A DNA stretch of 64,000 nucleotides from Macondimonas sp045864775. Lineage in GTDB: Bacteria; Pseudomonadota; Gammaproteobacteria; UBA5335. Below are positions 34,648 to 43,554 of the stretch, one piece after another; position 1 is the first letter of the stretch, and each line of letters begins with the position of its first letter. The notes beneath the pieces were generated by a model, which made no database searches, was not told where the DNA came from, and saw nothing but the letters and a program-made list of their open reading frames with translations. The stretch covers positions 868,001-932,000 of the forward strand of contig BTVR01000002.1 in assembly GCA_045864775.1 (NCBI GenBank). The letters run 5' to 3'. Made by a program: the position numbers and the translations under genes.

Positions 34648-35667
34648 ATGCCGACGATGGACGCGAGTTTCTGGATTCCGCTGATCTGGGCCGGCGTGCT
34701 GTGCCTGGGGCTGATGCTCTATGTGATCCTGGACGGCTTCGATCTGGGCATCGGCATCCTGTTCCCGTGGGGGCGCAACGATACGGAGCGCGACCTCATG
34801 ATGAACAGCATCGCGCCGCACTGGGACGGCAACGAGACCTGGCTGGTGCTGGCCGGCGGCGGGCTGTTCGCGGCTTTTCCGAAGGCCTACGGCCTGCTCA
34901 TGACGGCGCTGTACATCCCCATCCTGTTCATGCTGTTCGCGCTGGTGTTTCGCGGCGTGGCCTTCGAGTTCCGCTTCAAGGCCGAACGCAGCCGGGGGGT
35001 CTGGGACGTGGCCTTCAATCTGGGCTCGGTCGCCGCCGCCTTTTTCCAGGGCGTGGTGCTGGGCGCGTTCATCCAGGGCTTTGAGATCACCGACGGGCGG
35101 TTCACCGGCAACGTCATGGCCTGGATCAGCCCCTTCAGCCTGATGACCGGCTTTGCGCTGGTGTGCGGCTATGCCCTGCTCGGGGCCTGCTGGCTGGCGC
35201 TCAAGACCGACGGCGAGCTGCAGCGCTGGGCGTTTCATTCCGGCCAGGTCTTGCTGTTCGTGGTGCTGGCCTGGATCGCGATGGTGAGCGTCGCGACGCC
35301 ATTCATGTCGGCGGAGGTGGCTCGGCGCTGGTTCAGCCTGCCCAATCTGTTCTGGCTGATGCCGGTGCCGATCCTCACCGCGGGCGTCGCCTGGATGCTG
35401 TGGCGCGCCCTGCGCCGGCAGGCGAGCCGGGCGCCCTTCGTGCTCACCATCACGCTGTTCGCCCTTGGCGCGTTCGGCCTTGCCGTGAGCCTGTGGCCCT
35501 ACACCGTGCCGCGGGCGTACACGCTCTGGGAAACCGCCGCGCCGCCCGAATCGCAGGGTTTCCTGCTCATCGGCGCCCTGCCCCTGTTGCCGCTGATCCT
35601 GGGCTACACCGCTTACAACTACTGGGTATTTCGCGGCAAGGTCCGCCCCGGCACCGGCTATCACTGA
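34648..35667 (+). CDS. cydB: Cytochrome bd-type ubiquinol oxidase subunit II
   Basis: Second membrane subunit of the bd oxidase. The 339-residue protein has the family start LIWAGVLCLGLMLYVILDGF with DLGIGILFPW, then NSIAPHWDGNETWLVLAGGG, and seven or more further hydrophobic stretches. The third small subunit (CydX type) was not identified after it. Start ATG 34648 could also be the downstream ATG at 34657. Confidence 0.95.
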   Translation: MPTMDASFWIPLIWAGVLCLGLMLYVILDGFDLGIGILFPWGRNDTERDLMMNSIAPHWDGNETWLVLAGGGLFAAFPKAYGLLMTALYIPILFMLFALVFRGVAFEFRFKAERSRGVWDVAFNLGSVAAAFFQGVVLGAFIQGFEITDGRFTGNVMAWISPFSLMTGFALVCGYALLGACWLALKTDGELQRWAFHSGQVLLFVVLAWIAMVSVATPFMSAEVARRWFSLPNLFWLMPVPILTAGVAWMLWRALRRQASRAPFVLTITLFALGAFGLAVSLWPYTVPRAYTLWETAAPPESQGFLLIGALPLLPLILGYTAYNYWVFRGKVRPGTGYH

Positions 35668-35694
35668 TTGTGCGCTCTCGTGGCGAGCCTTACA

Positions 35695-36483
35695 TCAGGC
35701 GGGAGATGGGGCGTGTGCATCGACCAGATCGGCGTCCTGCTCGAGCAGAACGCACAGGGTTCGGGCGAGCCATCCAAGCCGCAGTTCGACGTCGGCGGTA
35801 TCCATGCGGATGACCGGTGTGCTCGACGTCCCGCCGAAGTCGAGCGACTGGGCGGGCGGTGTGGGGGCGCCCATGTTGACTCGAATGATGCGCGGCAGAT
35901 TGCCGCGATGGGTCATGCGGTTGCGGAATTCAACCCAGAAGGACCACTCAGCCGCAGCAATCAAGTCTCGCAAGGCGCGTTCGAGCCTGCTGGCCGCGGC
36001 AGGGGGCTGCAGCCAGTCTGCAAGCCGTGACGGATTGCACACACGCTGGCGCTGCACATCGAACGGCAGCGACAGGATGCTCGGATGACTGGCCAGCGCG
36101 GCCAGCGAATAGGTCATGGCCTCGATACACGACACACCGCTGGTGAACAGGCCGAACAGGGCGCGCTCCCAGCGGAAATTCGCCTCGTGCGATGGCTGCG
36201 CTTCCGATACTGCAAACCAGTTTTGATAAGCCTGCCAATCCTCGTGACAGGCACGAAAGCGCCAGGCGATCAGGTTGGAGGCGCCCCCGAACTCCTTCTG
36301 AGCATCGGAGCCATACGGCGTTTCCAGCACACGTCGCGCCGCTTCCCGGTACCGCGTGAATGCCGTGCAGGGGAATGCGTCCGGCATGTCGAGGCCGTTT
36401 CCTGCGCAGTGCATGACCTTCGCGTCTCGATCGAAGCGGCTGAACCGGCGGATCAACGCCGTCCCAGCAACTTCAATCGGCAT
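35695..36483 (-). CDS. Hypothetical protein with HEPN-like RX4H motif
   Basis: A 262-residue soluble helical protein that I do not recognise. It is intact and reads MPIEVAGTALIRRFSRFDRD at the start; the helical part includes NFRWERALFGLFTSGVSCIEAM in pieces. The motif EFRNRMTHRGNLPR holds R187-x4-H192, which matches the RX4-6H signature of HEPN-type proteins, although the surrounding fold is not proven. It is antisense to its neighbour cydB and stands between cydB and rlmB with no obvious operon partner or toxin/antitoxin pair. Confidence 0.6.
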   Translation of the reverse strand: MPIEVAGTALIRRFSRFDRDAKVMHCAGNGLDMPDAFPCTAFTRYREAARRVLETPYGSDAQKEFGGASNLIAWRFRACHEDWQAYQNWFAVSEAQPSHEANFRWERALFGLFTSGVSCIEAMTYSLAALASHPSILSLPFDVQRQRVCNPSRLADWLQPPAAASRLERALRDLIAAAEWSFWVEFRNRMTHRGNLPRIIRVNMGAPTPPAQSLDFGGTSSTPVIRMDTADVELRLGWLARTLCVLLEQDADLVDAHAPSPA

Positions 36484-36537
36484 CGGTCAAGACAGCTTGA
36501 GCGCTGATGAGGCGTCGTCCCGCCCCTGGCGAACCAC

Positions 36538-37269
36538 TCAGTCCGCTGTCAAACGCCGGCGCCGGGTTTCGAACAGCACGATGCCGGCGGCGACCGACAC
36601 GTTCAGGCTCTCGGCCGCGGCGTCCAGCGGAATGGTGACGCGCAGGTCGCAGGCTTCCTGCGTCAGACGCCTCAGGCCCGTGCCTTCGGCGCCGAGCACC
36701 CACACCAGCGGCCCGGACAGGTCGGCCTGATACAGGCTCTGGCTGGCATGGGCATCGGCGCCGAGGATGCGGAAACCGGCATCCCCCAGCATGCGCAGCG
36801 TCCGCGCCAGATTGGTGACCTGGAACAGCGGCACGTGCTCGGCCGCGCCGACCGCCACCTTGCGCACCACCGGCGTCAAACCGGCGGCGCGGTCCACCGG
36901 GACGATCACCCCGCGCGCGCCGACGGCCCACGCCGTGCGCAGGCAGGCGCCGAGGTTGTGCGGGTCTTGCACGCCGTCGAGCGCCAGCAGCACGGGATCT
37001 GAGTCCCACGCGCCGAGACGTGCTTTCAGATCCGCCTCACCGAGGCGCTCGGCCGGCAGGGTCCAGGCGGCCAGGCCCTGATGACGCTGCCCCGGAAGGC
37101 GCGCGTCGAGATCGCGCCGGGCCATCGCGGCCACGGCGATCCCGCTGCGCGCGGCCAGTTCAATCAGCGTCGCGACGCGGTCCTCACGGCGGTTGTCCTG
37201 CACCCACACGGCCTGCACGCGGCCGGGCTCGGTTTCCAGCAACGCGGTCACGGCGTGCAGGCCGAACAC
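36538..37269 (-). CDS. rlmB: 23S rRNA (guanosine2251-2'-O)-methyltransferase RlmB
   Basis: SpoU-family enzyme that methylates G2251 of 23S rRNA. The 243 residues contain VFGLHAVTALLE at the start, LDGVQDPHNLGACLRTAWAV, VLGAEGTGLRRL and SLNVSVAAGIVLFETRRRR, covering the trefoil-knot SAM site. The GTG 37269 gives a start close to that of E. coli. The frame stays open upstream to ATG 37503, with a basic Pro/Arg/Lys-rich extension that overlaps rnr in another frame. It ends 55 bp before the HEPN-like gene. Confidence 0.9.
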   Translation of the reverse strand: MFGLHAVTALLETEPGRVQAVWVQDNRREDRVATLIELAARSGIAVAAMARRDLDARLPGQRHQGLAAWTLPAERLGEADLKARLGAWDSDPVLLALDGVQDPHNLGACLRTAWAVGARGVIVPVDRAAGLTPVVRKVAVGAAEHVPLFQVTNLARTLRMLGDAGFRILGADAHASQSLYQADLSGPLVWVLGAEGTGLRRLTQEACDLRVTIPLDAAAESLNVSVAAGIVLFETRRRRLTAD

Positions 37270-37309
37270 GGGCTCCGTTCCCGGCGGCGTGCCGATCGTC
37301 GGGGCCGCG

Positions 37310-39646
37310 TCAGTCCTTGGTCTTGGCTTTGGCCTTGCGCCGCTTGCGGGGCCGTCGGCGCTTGCCCTTGTCGGCTTCGTCGCCGCGCTGGGCCGTGGCT
37401 TCGTCCGGTTTCTGGACGGATCGGCCGTCGGTCCGGTTTTCTGCGTTGCCGGCTTTCGGGCTGCTTTCCGCCGGGGCGAGTTCGAAGTCGATTTTGCGTT
37501 CATCGAGGTTCACATTGATCAGGCGCACCCGCAGCCGGTCTCCGAGGCGGTAGACGTGGCCGGAGCGCTCGCCGCGCAGGCGATGGTGGATGGGATCGTG
37601 CTGGTAGTAGTCGTTGGACAGCGAGGTGACGTGCACCAACCCCTCGACGTAGACCTCGTCCAGCAACACGAACAGGCCGAAACCCGTGACGGCGTTGATG
37701 CGCCCCTCGAACACCTCGCCGATGCGCTCGAGCATGAACTCGCACTTGAGCCAGTCGACCACATCGCGCGTCGCCTCGTCGGCGCGCCGTTCGGTGAGCG
37801 AGCATTGCTCGGCGATGCGGTCGAGGTGCGCGGGCGTGAGCGGGTAGTTCTCCGCCGTTCCGCCGCGCAGCACATGGCGGATGCCGCGGTGCACGACGAG
37901 GTCGGGATAGCGGCGAATGGGCGAGGTGAAATGTGTGTAGGCGGCCAGCGCGAGGCCGAAGTGGCCGTCGTTGGAGACCGTGTACTCAGCCCGGCTCAGG
38001 GAACGCAGCAGCACCGGCTCGATGAGGTGGCGGTCCTCGCGCGCCTCCAGCGCGGTGAGCACCTTTGCGTAGTCCTGCGGCGCCGGCTTGTCGCTGCCGC
38101 CCAGGGAAAGGCCGAAACCGCCGAGAAACGCGCGCAGTTCCTCCAGGCGCTCGGCCGACGGCGGCGCATGCACGCGGTAGAGCGCCGGGATGCGGTGCTC
38201 GGTGAGGAAGCGCGCCGCGGCCACGTTGGCGGCGATCATGCACTCCTCGATCATGCGATGGGCGTCATGCCGCAGAAAGGGCTTGATGCGCGCGATCTTG
38301 CGGTCGGGGCCGAACTCGATCACCGTCTCGGCGCTGCCGAAATCGAGCGCGCCGCGCCGTTCCCGCGCGGCCCGCAAGCGCTGATAGAGGCCGATCAGGT
38401 CGTCGAGGTGATCGACCAGATCCTTGAGCCGTTCGCGCGCCGCCGCGTCGCGCTCGATCGCCGCCTGCGCGAATTCGTCATAGGTCAGCCGCTGCGCCGA
38501 ACGCATCACGCCCTCGAAAAAGCGGAAACGCCGGATCTCGCCATCGGGATCGATCTCGAGCGCGCAGACCATGCACAAGCGGTCGACCTTGGGGTTGATG
38601 GAGCACAGACCGTTGGAAAGCACCTCCGGCAGCATGGGCACGACCTGCTGCGGGAAGTACACCGAGTTGCCGCGCTCGGCCGCTTCGGTATCCAGCGCAT
38701 CGCCCGGCTGCACGTAGTGCCCGACATCCGCGATGGCGACCAGCAGCCGCCAGCCGCCCTGATCGTCCGGCTCGCAGTAGACGGCGTCGTCGAAATCGCG
38801 GGCGTCGGCGCCGTCCACGGTCACCAGCGGAATGCGGCGCAGGTCGACGCGGCCGGCCTTGTCGTGATTCTCCACCCGCGCGCCGAATCGGGCGCAGGCC
38901 GCTTCCACCGCCTCGGGCCACTGCGCGGGAACGCCATAGCTGCGAATCGCGATCTCGATTTCCATGCCCGGCGCCATGTGCTCGCCCAGCACCTCGCGAA
39001 TGCGGCCGAGCGGCGGGCCGCGCTTGCTCGGCGGCTCGACGATGTCGGCCACCACGATCTGGTTGTCCTGCACTTCGCCCTGCCATTCGGCGGGGATGAC
39101 GACCTGATGGGTCAGGCGGGGATTTTCGGGCAGGACGAAGCCCACCCCGCGCTCGCGGTAGAACCGGCCGACGACCTGCTGGGTGTTGCGTTCCAGCACC
39201 TCCACGACCACGCCTTCCCGGCGGCCCCGGCGGTCCTCGCCGCGGATGCGCACCAGCACGCGGTCGCCATGGAACAGCTCGCGCATCTGGCGCGCCGGCA
39301 GGAAGATGTCGTCGCCGGCATCTTCGGGCACCAGAAAACCGAAGCCGTCGCGATGCGCGATGACGCGTCCGCGCACCAGGTGCATGCGATCGATCAGTCC
39401 ATAGGCGCCCTTGCGGTTGATGGCCAGCTCGCCGTCCCGGACCATGGCGGCGAGCCGCCGCTCCACGCCTTCGAGCGCCTCGGCGCCCGTGATCCCGCCG
39501 CGCTCGATGATCGCTTCGCGACCGAGCGGTTCACCGGCCTCGGTCAACAGCATCCGCAGGTATTCGCGGCTGGGAGCGGGCTGCGGATACTTCAGGCGCT
39601 CCTGTTCGTAGTGGGGATCGCGGGATTGCCAATCAGCTTCAGCCAT
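37310..39646 (-). CDS. rnr: Ribonuclease R
   Basis: 3'-to-5' exoribonuclease that degrades structured RNA and acts with tmRNA in mRNA decay. The 778-residue protein has cold-shock domains (GFGFLVPEDAGDDIFLPARQ), the RNB catalytic domain with ARDFDDAVYCEPDDQGGWRL and VDGADARDFDD acidic residues, HFTSPIRRYPDLVVHRGIRH, and a C-terminal S1 domain (GRINAVTGFGLFVLLDEVYV). It ends in a Lys/Arg-rich tail (KGKRRRPRKRRKAKAKTKD). rlmB follows immediately. Confidence 0.96.
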   Translation of the reverse strand: MAEADWQSRDPHYEQERLKYPQPAPSREYLRMLLTEAGEPLGREAIIERGGITGAEALEGVERRLAAMVRDGELAINRKGAYGLIDRMHLVRGRVIAHRDGFGFLVPEDAGDDIFLPARQMRELFHGDRVLVRIRGEDRRGRREGVVVEVLERNTQQVVGRFYRERGVGFVLPENPRLTHQVVIPAEWQGEVQDNQIVVADIVEPPSKRGPPLGRIREVLGEHMAPGMEIEIAIRSYGVPAQWPEAVEAACARFGARVENHDKAGRVDLRRIPLVTVDGADARDFDDAVYCEPDDQGGWRLLVAIADVGHYVQPGDALDTEAAERGNSVYFPQQVVPMLPEVLSNGLCSINPKVDRLCMVCALEIDPDGEIRRFRFFEGVMRSAQRLTYDEFAQAAIERDAAARERLKDLVDHLDDLIGLYQRLRAARERRGALDFGSAETVIEFGPDRKIARIKPFLRHDAHRMIEECMIAANVAAARFLTEHRIPALYRVHAPPSAERLEELRAFLGGFGLSLGGSDKPAPQDYAKVLTALEAREDRHLIEPVLLRSLSRAEYTVSNDGHFGLALAAYTHFTSPIRRYPDLVVHRGIRHVLRGGTAENYPLTPAHLDRIAEQCSLTERRADEATRDVVDWLKCEFMLERIGEVFEGRINAVTGFGLFVLLDEVYVEGLVHVTSLSNDYYQHDPIHHRLRGERSGHVYRLGDRLRVRLINVNLDERKIDFELAPAESSPKAGNAENRTDGRSVQKPDEATAQRGDEADKGKRRRPRKRRKAKAKTKD

Positions 39647-39696
39647 TCAGGATGTCCATGAAAAAAATATCGCCTCAAGGTCGCGCATTGTGCCCG

Positions 39697-39725
39697 TTGA
39701 CAAGCGCTTTGGGGAGTCTTAAAGT
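39697..39725 (+). promoter_or_regulatory. Promoter of tRNA-Leu(CAG)
   Basis: Perfect TTGACA (39697-39702), 17-bp spacer and TAAAGT (39720-39725). Predicted start near 39732, about 36 nt before the mature tRNA 5' end. Confidence 0.8.
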
Positions 39726-39767
39726 TCGCAGCCCACGGGAATGGTGCCTCATACGCCACCCCGCAGG

Positions 39768-39854
39768 GCCGAGATGGCGGAATTGGTAGACGCGCTAGTT
39801 TCAGGTACTAGTGGGGGAAACCCCGTGGAGGTTCAAGTCCTCTTCTCGGCACCA
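39768..39854 (+). tRNA. tRNA-Leu (anticodon CAG)
   Basis: Class II tRNA of 87 nt including the encoded CCA. GCCGAGA (39768-39774) pairs with TCTCGGC before A-CCA. The anticodon stem is CTAGT/ACTAG around the loop TTCAGGT, giving anticodon CAG for CUG codons. A long variable arm (GGGGGAAACCCC) is visible. The T-arm is GAGGTTCAAGTCCTC. Confidence 0.98.
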
Positions 39855-39868
39855 CCCTGATTTTAATG

Positions 39869-39901
39869 AAAAAAGGCTTTCCGGTCCGGAAAGCCTTTTT
39901 T
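39869..39901. terminator. Bidirectional terminator between tRNA-Leu and purA
   Basis: A-run, GGCTTTCCG, GTC loop, CGGAAAGCC and a T-run, symmetrical on both strands. It serves the plus-strand tRNA and the minus-strand purA gene, which converge here. Confidence 0.92.
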
Positions 39902-39926
39902 GTTGCGACCGCCCCATCCGGCCCAT

Positions 39927-41219
39927 TCAATCGAGCGGATTGCGCAGGATGATGGTCTGGTTGCGATCCGGACCCGTCGACACCATGGCGATCGGTACGT
40001 TCACGATTTCTTCGATGCGACGCAGGTAATCGCGCGCGGCGCCCGGCAGGTCCGCGAGGTCGCGCGCGCCGACGGTGCTGCTGCGCCAGCCCGGCATTTC
40101 CTCGTAGATCGGCGCGCAATCGGCGACGGCTTCGGCGCCGATGGGCAAGGACGCCATCGGCTCGCCATCCACCCGATAGCCGACGGCGATGCGGATCGCG
40201 TCCAGTTCGTCCAGCACGTCCAGCTTGGTGATGCACAGCGCCGTCAGACTGTTCATGACGACGCTGCGGCGCAGGGCTGGGGCGTCGAACCAGCCGCAAC
40301 GACGCGGACGACCGGTGGTCGATCCGAACTCATGGCCGCGATGGGCCAGATGGGCGCCGTCCTCGTCCAGCAGTTCGGTGGGGAAGGGGCCGGCCCCCAC
40401 GCGCGTGGTGTAGGCCTTGACGATCCCCAGAATGTCGTCGAAGGACGCCGGACCGACACCTGAGCCCGTGGCTGCGCCACCGGCCGTGGTGTTCGACGAG
40501 GTGACGTAGGGATAGGTCCCCATGTCGACATCGAGCAGGGCGCCCTGGGCGCCTTCGAAGAGCACGTTGTGACCTTCGCGGTGAAGTTGGTCGATCTGGG
40601 CCGAAACGTCGATCACCAGCGGCTTGAGCGTCTCCGCCGCGGCGAGCAAAGATTCCAGCGCGGCCTGGAAATCGACCGTATCGGTCTTGTAGTAATGCTG
40701 CAGCACGAAATTGTGGTAGTCGAGCAACTCGCCGAGCTTGGCGGCGAGGCGTTCGCGGTGGAACAGATCGCCCACCCGCACGCCGCGGCGCGCCACCTTG
40801 TCCTCGTAGGCCGGCCCGATGCCGCGGCCGGTGGTGCCGATCGCAAGGGCGCCGCGCGCCTGCTCGCGCGCCCGGTCCAGCGCCACGTGGGAGGGCAAGA
40901 CCAACGGACAGGCCGGACTGATGCGCAGCCGTGCCCGCGCGTCCACGCCCTGCCCGGCCAGGGTGCCGATTTCCTCGAGCAGCGCCTGCGGCGAAACGAC
41001 GACGCCATTGCCGATGAGGCATTGCACGCCCTCGTGCAGAATGCCCGAGGGAATGAGGTGCAACACAGTCTTTTTGCCGTCGATGACGAGGGTATGGCCC
41101 GCGTTGTGGCCGCCCTGGAAACGCACCACCGCCGCGCAGCGCTCGGTCAGCAAATCGACGATCTTGCCCTTGCCTTCATCGCCCCATTGGGCGCCGATCA
41201 CGATGACATTCTTGCCCAT
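39927..41219 (-). CDS. purA: Adenylosuccinate synthetase
   Basis: First committed step from IMP to AMP, using GTP and aspartate. The 430-residue protein has the GDEGKGK loop at 13-19, GGHNAGHTLVI near 35-45, SGVGPASFDDILGI-like loop and C-terminal SVSTGPDRNQTIIL. It is 42 bp downstream of hisZ in the same operon. Confidence 0.97.
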   Translation of the reverse strand: MGKNVIVIGAQWGDEGKGKIVDLLTERCAAVVRFQGGHNAGHTLVIDGKKTVLHLIPSGILHEGVQCLIGNGVVVSPQALLEEIGTLAGQGVDARARLRISPACPLVLPSHVALDRAREQARGALAIGTTGRGIGPAYEDKVARRGVRVGDLFHRERLAAKLGELLDYHNFVLQHYYKTDTVDFQAALESLLAAAETLKPLVIDVSAQIDQLHREGHNVLFEGAQGALLDVDMGTYPYVTSSNTTAGGAATGSGVGPASFDDILGIVKAYTTRVGAGPFPTELLDEDGAHLAHRGHEFGSTTGRPRRCGWFDAPALRRSVVMNSLTALCITKLDVLDELDAIRIAVGYRVDGEPMASLPIGAEAVADCAPIYEEMPGWRSSTVGARDLADLPGAARDYLRRIEEIVNVPIAMVSTGPDRNQTIILRNPLD

Positions 41220-41261
41220 GATGTCCTTTTCCAGCCGGCCCGCCGGGCCGGCGATCGATGT

Positions 41262-42455
41262 TCAGGGATTCCACGCCTCGACGCGCCATTGGTCATGCTG
41301 CCCCGTGAGGCGGCGATCGATGCCAGGGGCGCTCGGCGGCTCATTATCCACGGTCAGCGCGCGCACCACCCGCTCGCCCTGATGACGCAGCGCCGCCACG
41401 GCCGCCTCGAGCGCGGCATCCTCGCCCGCCGCCGGCGCCCAGATGGCCCCGGCCCGTGGGTCGGCAGGCGCGCGGCCGGCCGCGTGGAGGACATGCAGAT
41501 CGGCACTGAAGCCGGTCGCCGGGCGGGCGCGGCCGAACACCTCGCCCACGTGATCATACCGGCCGCCGCGCGCCAGATCCTGGCCGCGGCCCGGCTGAAA
41601 GGCGGCAAACACCACGCCGGTGTGATAGTCGTAGCCCCGCAGCTCTGCGAGATCCAGATGCACGGTCACCGCGGGATAGCGCGCCGCGACGCGCTCGGCC
41701 AGTGTGGCCAGCTCGGCGAGCGCCGCCGCGACGCCGGCTCCGGCCGTGGCCAGCACCGTCCGCGCCCGCACCATCACCTCCGGCGGGCCGTTGAGATCAG
41801 GCAGGGCCCAAAGCCAAGCGGCGACCTCGCGCGGCATCGGGTGCGCCTCCAGAAACTGACGCAGTTCCGGCATGGCCTTGCGCTGGAGCAGATGGAACAG
41901 GAGTTGTTCGTCGCCGGCCGCGAGACCAGCGTCACGGACCAGCGCGCGATAGATGCCGACATGTCCCAGATCCAGATGCAGGTCGTCGACACCGGCGCGC
42001 AGCAGCATCTCGAGCATCAGCGACATGGCCTCCAGATCGCTGCCCAGCCCGGCGTCGCCGAAGAGCTCGGCGCCGATTTGCAGGGGGCACCGCGACCCGC
42101 CACGCGCGTCCGGGCGCGCGTGCAGCACGGGCCCCAGATAGCAGAGTCGCCGCGGGCCCTCGCCCTCCAGCACCTGCGCGTCGATGCGCGCGGCCTGCGG
42201 CGTGATGTCCGCCCGCACGCCCATGAGCCGCCCGCTGACCTGGTCGGTGATCTTGAAGGTCTCCAGGTCCAGATGCCGGCCCGTTCCGGTCAGCAGGGAT
42301 TCCAGATACTCGATCAGGGGTGGATCGATGGCATCGTAGCCCCACGACCAGAACAGGTCCATGAGGGCGCGACCGAGCAGGTCCAGCTCGCGCGCTGCGG
42401 GCGGCAGCACCTGCGTCACGGCGTCGGGCAAAAGCCAGGGATTGTGTTTGCGCAT
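41262..42455 (-). CDS. hisZ: ATP phosphoribosyltransferase regulatory subunit HisZ
   Basis: Histidyl-tRNA synthetase-like protein that activates short HisG in the first step of histidine synthesis. The 397-residue protein has the class II synthetase core (PLIEYLESLLTG; DQVSGRLMGVRADITPQAAR; ARGGRYDHVGEVFG), but lacks the tRNA-binding domain. It stands between purA and DUF2065 in the order known from many gammaproteobacteria. It implies a short-form HisG elsewhere. Confidence 0.93.
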   Translation of the reverse strand: MRKHNPWLLPDAVTQVLPPAARELDLLGRALMDLFWSWGYDAIDPPLIEYLESLLTGTGRHLDLETFKITDQVSGRLMGVRADITPQAARIDAQVLEGEGPRRLCYLGPVLHARPDARGGSRCPLQIGAELFGDAGLGSDLEAMSLMLEMLLRAGVDDLHLDLGHVGIYRALVRDAGLAAGDEQLLFHLLQRKAMPELRQFLEAHPMPREVAAWLWALPDLNGPPEVMVRARTVLATAGAGVAAALAELATLAERVAARYPAVTVHLDLAELRGYDYHTGVVFAAFQPGRGQDLARGGRYDHVGEVFGRARPATGFSADLHVLHAAGRAPADPRAGAIWAPAAGEDAALEAAVAALRHQGERVVRALTVDNEPPSAPGIDRRLTGQHDQWRVEAWNP

Positions 42456-42472
42456 GAAGGCCGGACCTTTTG

Positions 42473-42658
42473 TCAGCGAGCAGCGCGCACGATCAGCCAG
42501 CCACCGACCAGGCTGGCAAGCCCCAGCAGCCGCACGACCGAGGCCGGCAGGGCGCCGAGCTGAGCCAAGCCGCGCTGCCAGACCCGGGGGGCCGCCGCCG
42601 GCAACGCCCCCTCCAGCACCATCACCAGCCCGATCGCAAGCAACAGGTCATCCGGCAT
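42473..42658 (-). CDS. yjeT: DUF2065 family small membrane protein (YjeT)
   Basis: A 61-residue protein with two hydrophobic helices (LLLAIGLVMVLEGALPAAAP; VVRLLGLASLVGGWLIVRAA). It lies between hflC (5 bp) and hisZ (17 bp). Family and position match E. coli YjeT; its role is unknown. Confidence 0.88.
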   Translation of the reverse strand: MPDDLLLAIGLVMVLEGALPAAAPRVWQRGLAQLGALPASVVRLLGLASLVGGWLIVRAAR

Positions 42659-42663
42659 GCCGA

Positions 42664-43554
42664 TCAGCGCGCCGGCGGCTGAGCGGCGCCCCGCGGCAGC
42701 GCTCTGAAGTAGTCGAAAAACTCGCTATCGGTCGACAGAACCATGGTCGTGTCCCCGCTGCCAAGGGCTTCACGATAGGCTTGCAGGCTGCGGTAGAAGG
42801 CGTAGAACTCGGGCGCAGTCTCATGGGCCTTGGCGAAAATCTCGGCGGCGAGCCGGTCGCCTTCGCCACGCACGCGCTCGGCGTCGCGGTAGGCCTCGGC
42901 CAGCATCACCTCGCGCTGACGATCGGCGTCGGCACGCACCCCTTCGGCGGCCTCCTCGCCCTCGGCGCGCAACTCACGCGCAGTCCGGGCGCGTTCGGCT
43001 TCCATACGGGCGAAGACCGAGCTGCTCACCTCGTTCGGCAGATCCATGCGCTTGATGCGCACCTCCTTGACCTCCACGCCCAGCTCACTGCTCTGGCGCG
43101 ACGCCAGACCCGTCATGGTTTCGGTAAGCGCAAAGCGGTCACCCGATACGGCTTCCTGCACCGTCCGCCGGCCGAATTCGCTGCGCAGTCCGTCTTTCAC
43201 GATCTGCTCCAGCCGCTGCGCGGCGACGAATTCGTTGCCGCCGGTGGCACGGTAGTAGCGTGCCACGTCGTCGATGCGCCACTTGACGTAGAAGTCGACG
43301 ATGAGGTTCTTCTTCTCCTGCGTCAGGAAACGCTCCGGCGCGATGTCCAGTGTCTGCAGCCGGCCGTCGAAGAGACGAACGCCGTCGAGCATCGGCATTT
43401 TCACGTGCAAGCCCGGGGGGACGTCGGTTTCGACCATCTCGCCCAGGCGCAGCAAGATCGCCCGGTCACGGACGTCCACGACATAAAAGGCGCTCGACGC
43501 CACCAGCGCGATCAGCAGCAAGGCCGCGCCGACGATCATGCCCGATCCTTTCAT
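42664..43554 (-). CDS. hflC: FtsH protease modulator HflC
   Basis: SPFH/stomatin-type inner-membrane protein that forms a cage with HflK around FtsH. The 296-residue protein has an N-terminal membrane anchor (GMIVGAALLLIALVASSAFY) followed by VVDVRDRAILLRLGEM and the periplasmic SPFH domain (RRTVQEAVSGDRFALTETMT), then a Glu/Arg/Ala-rich coiled coil. It overlaps hflK by four bases. Confidence 0.95.
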   Translation of the reverse strand: MKGSGMIVGAALLLIALVASSAFYVVDVRDRAILLRLGEMVETDVPPGLHVKMPMLDGVRLFDGRLQTLDIAPERFLTQEKKNLIVDFYVKWRIDDVARYYRATGGNEFVAAQRLEQIVKDGLRSEFGRRTVQEAVSGDRFALTETMTGLASRQSSELGVEVKEVRIKRMDLPNEVSSSVFARMEAERARTARELRAEGEEAAEGVRADADRQREVMLAEAYRDAERVRGEGDRLAAEIFAKAHETAPEFYAFYRSLQAYREALGSGDTTMVLSTDSEFFDYFRALPRGAAQPPAR

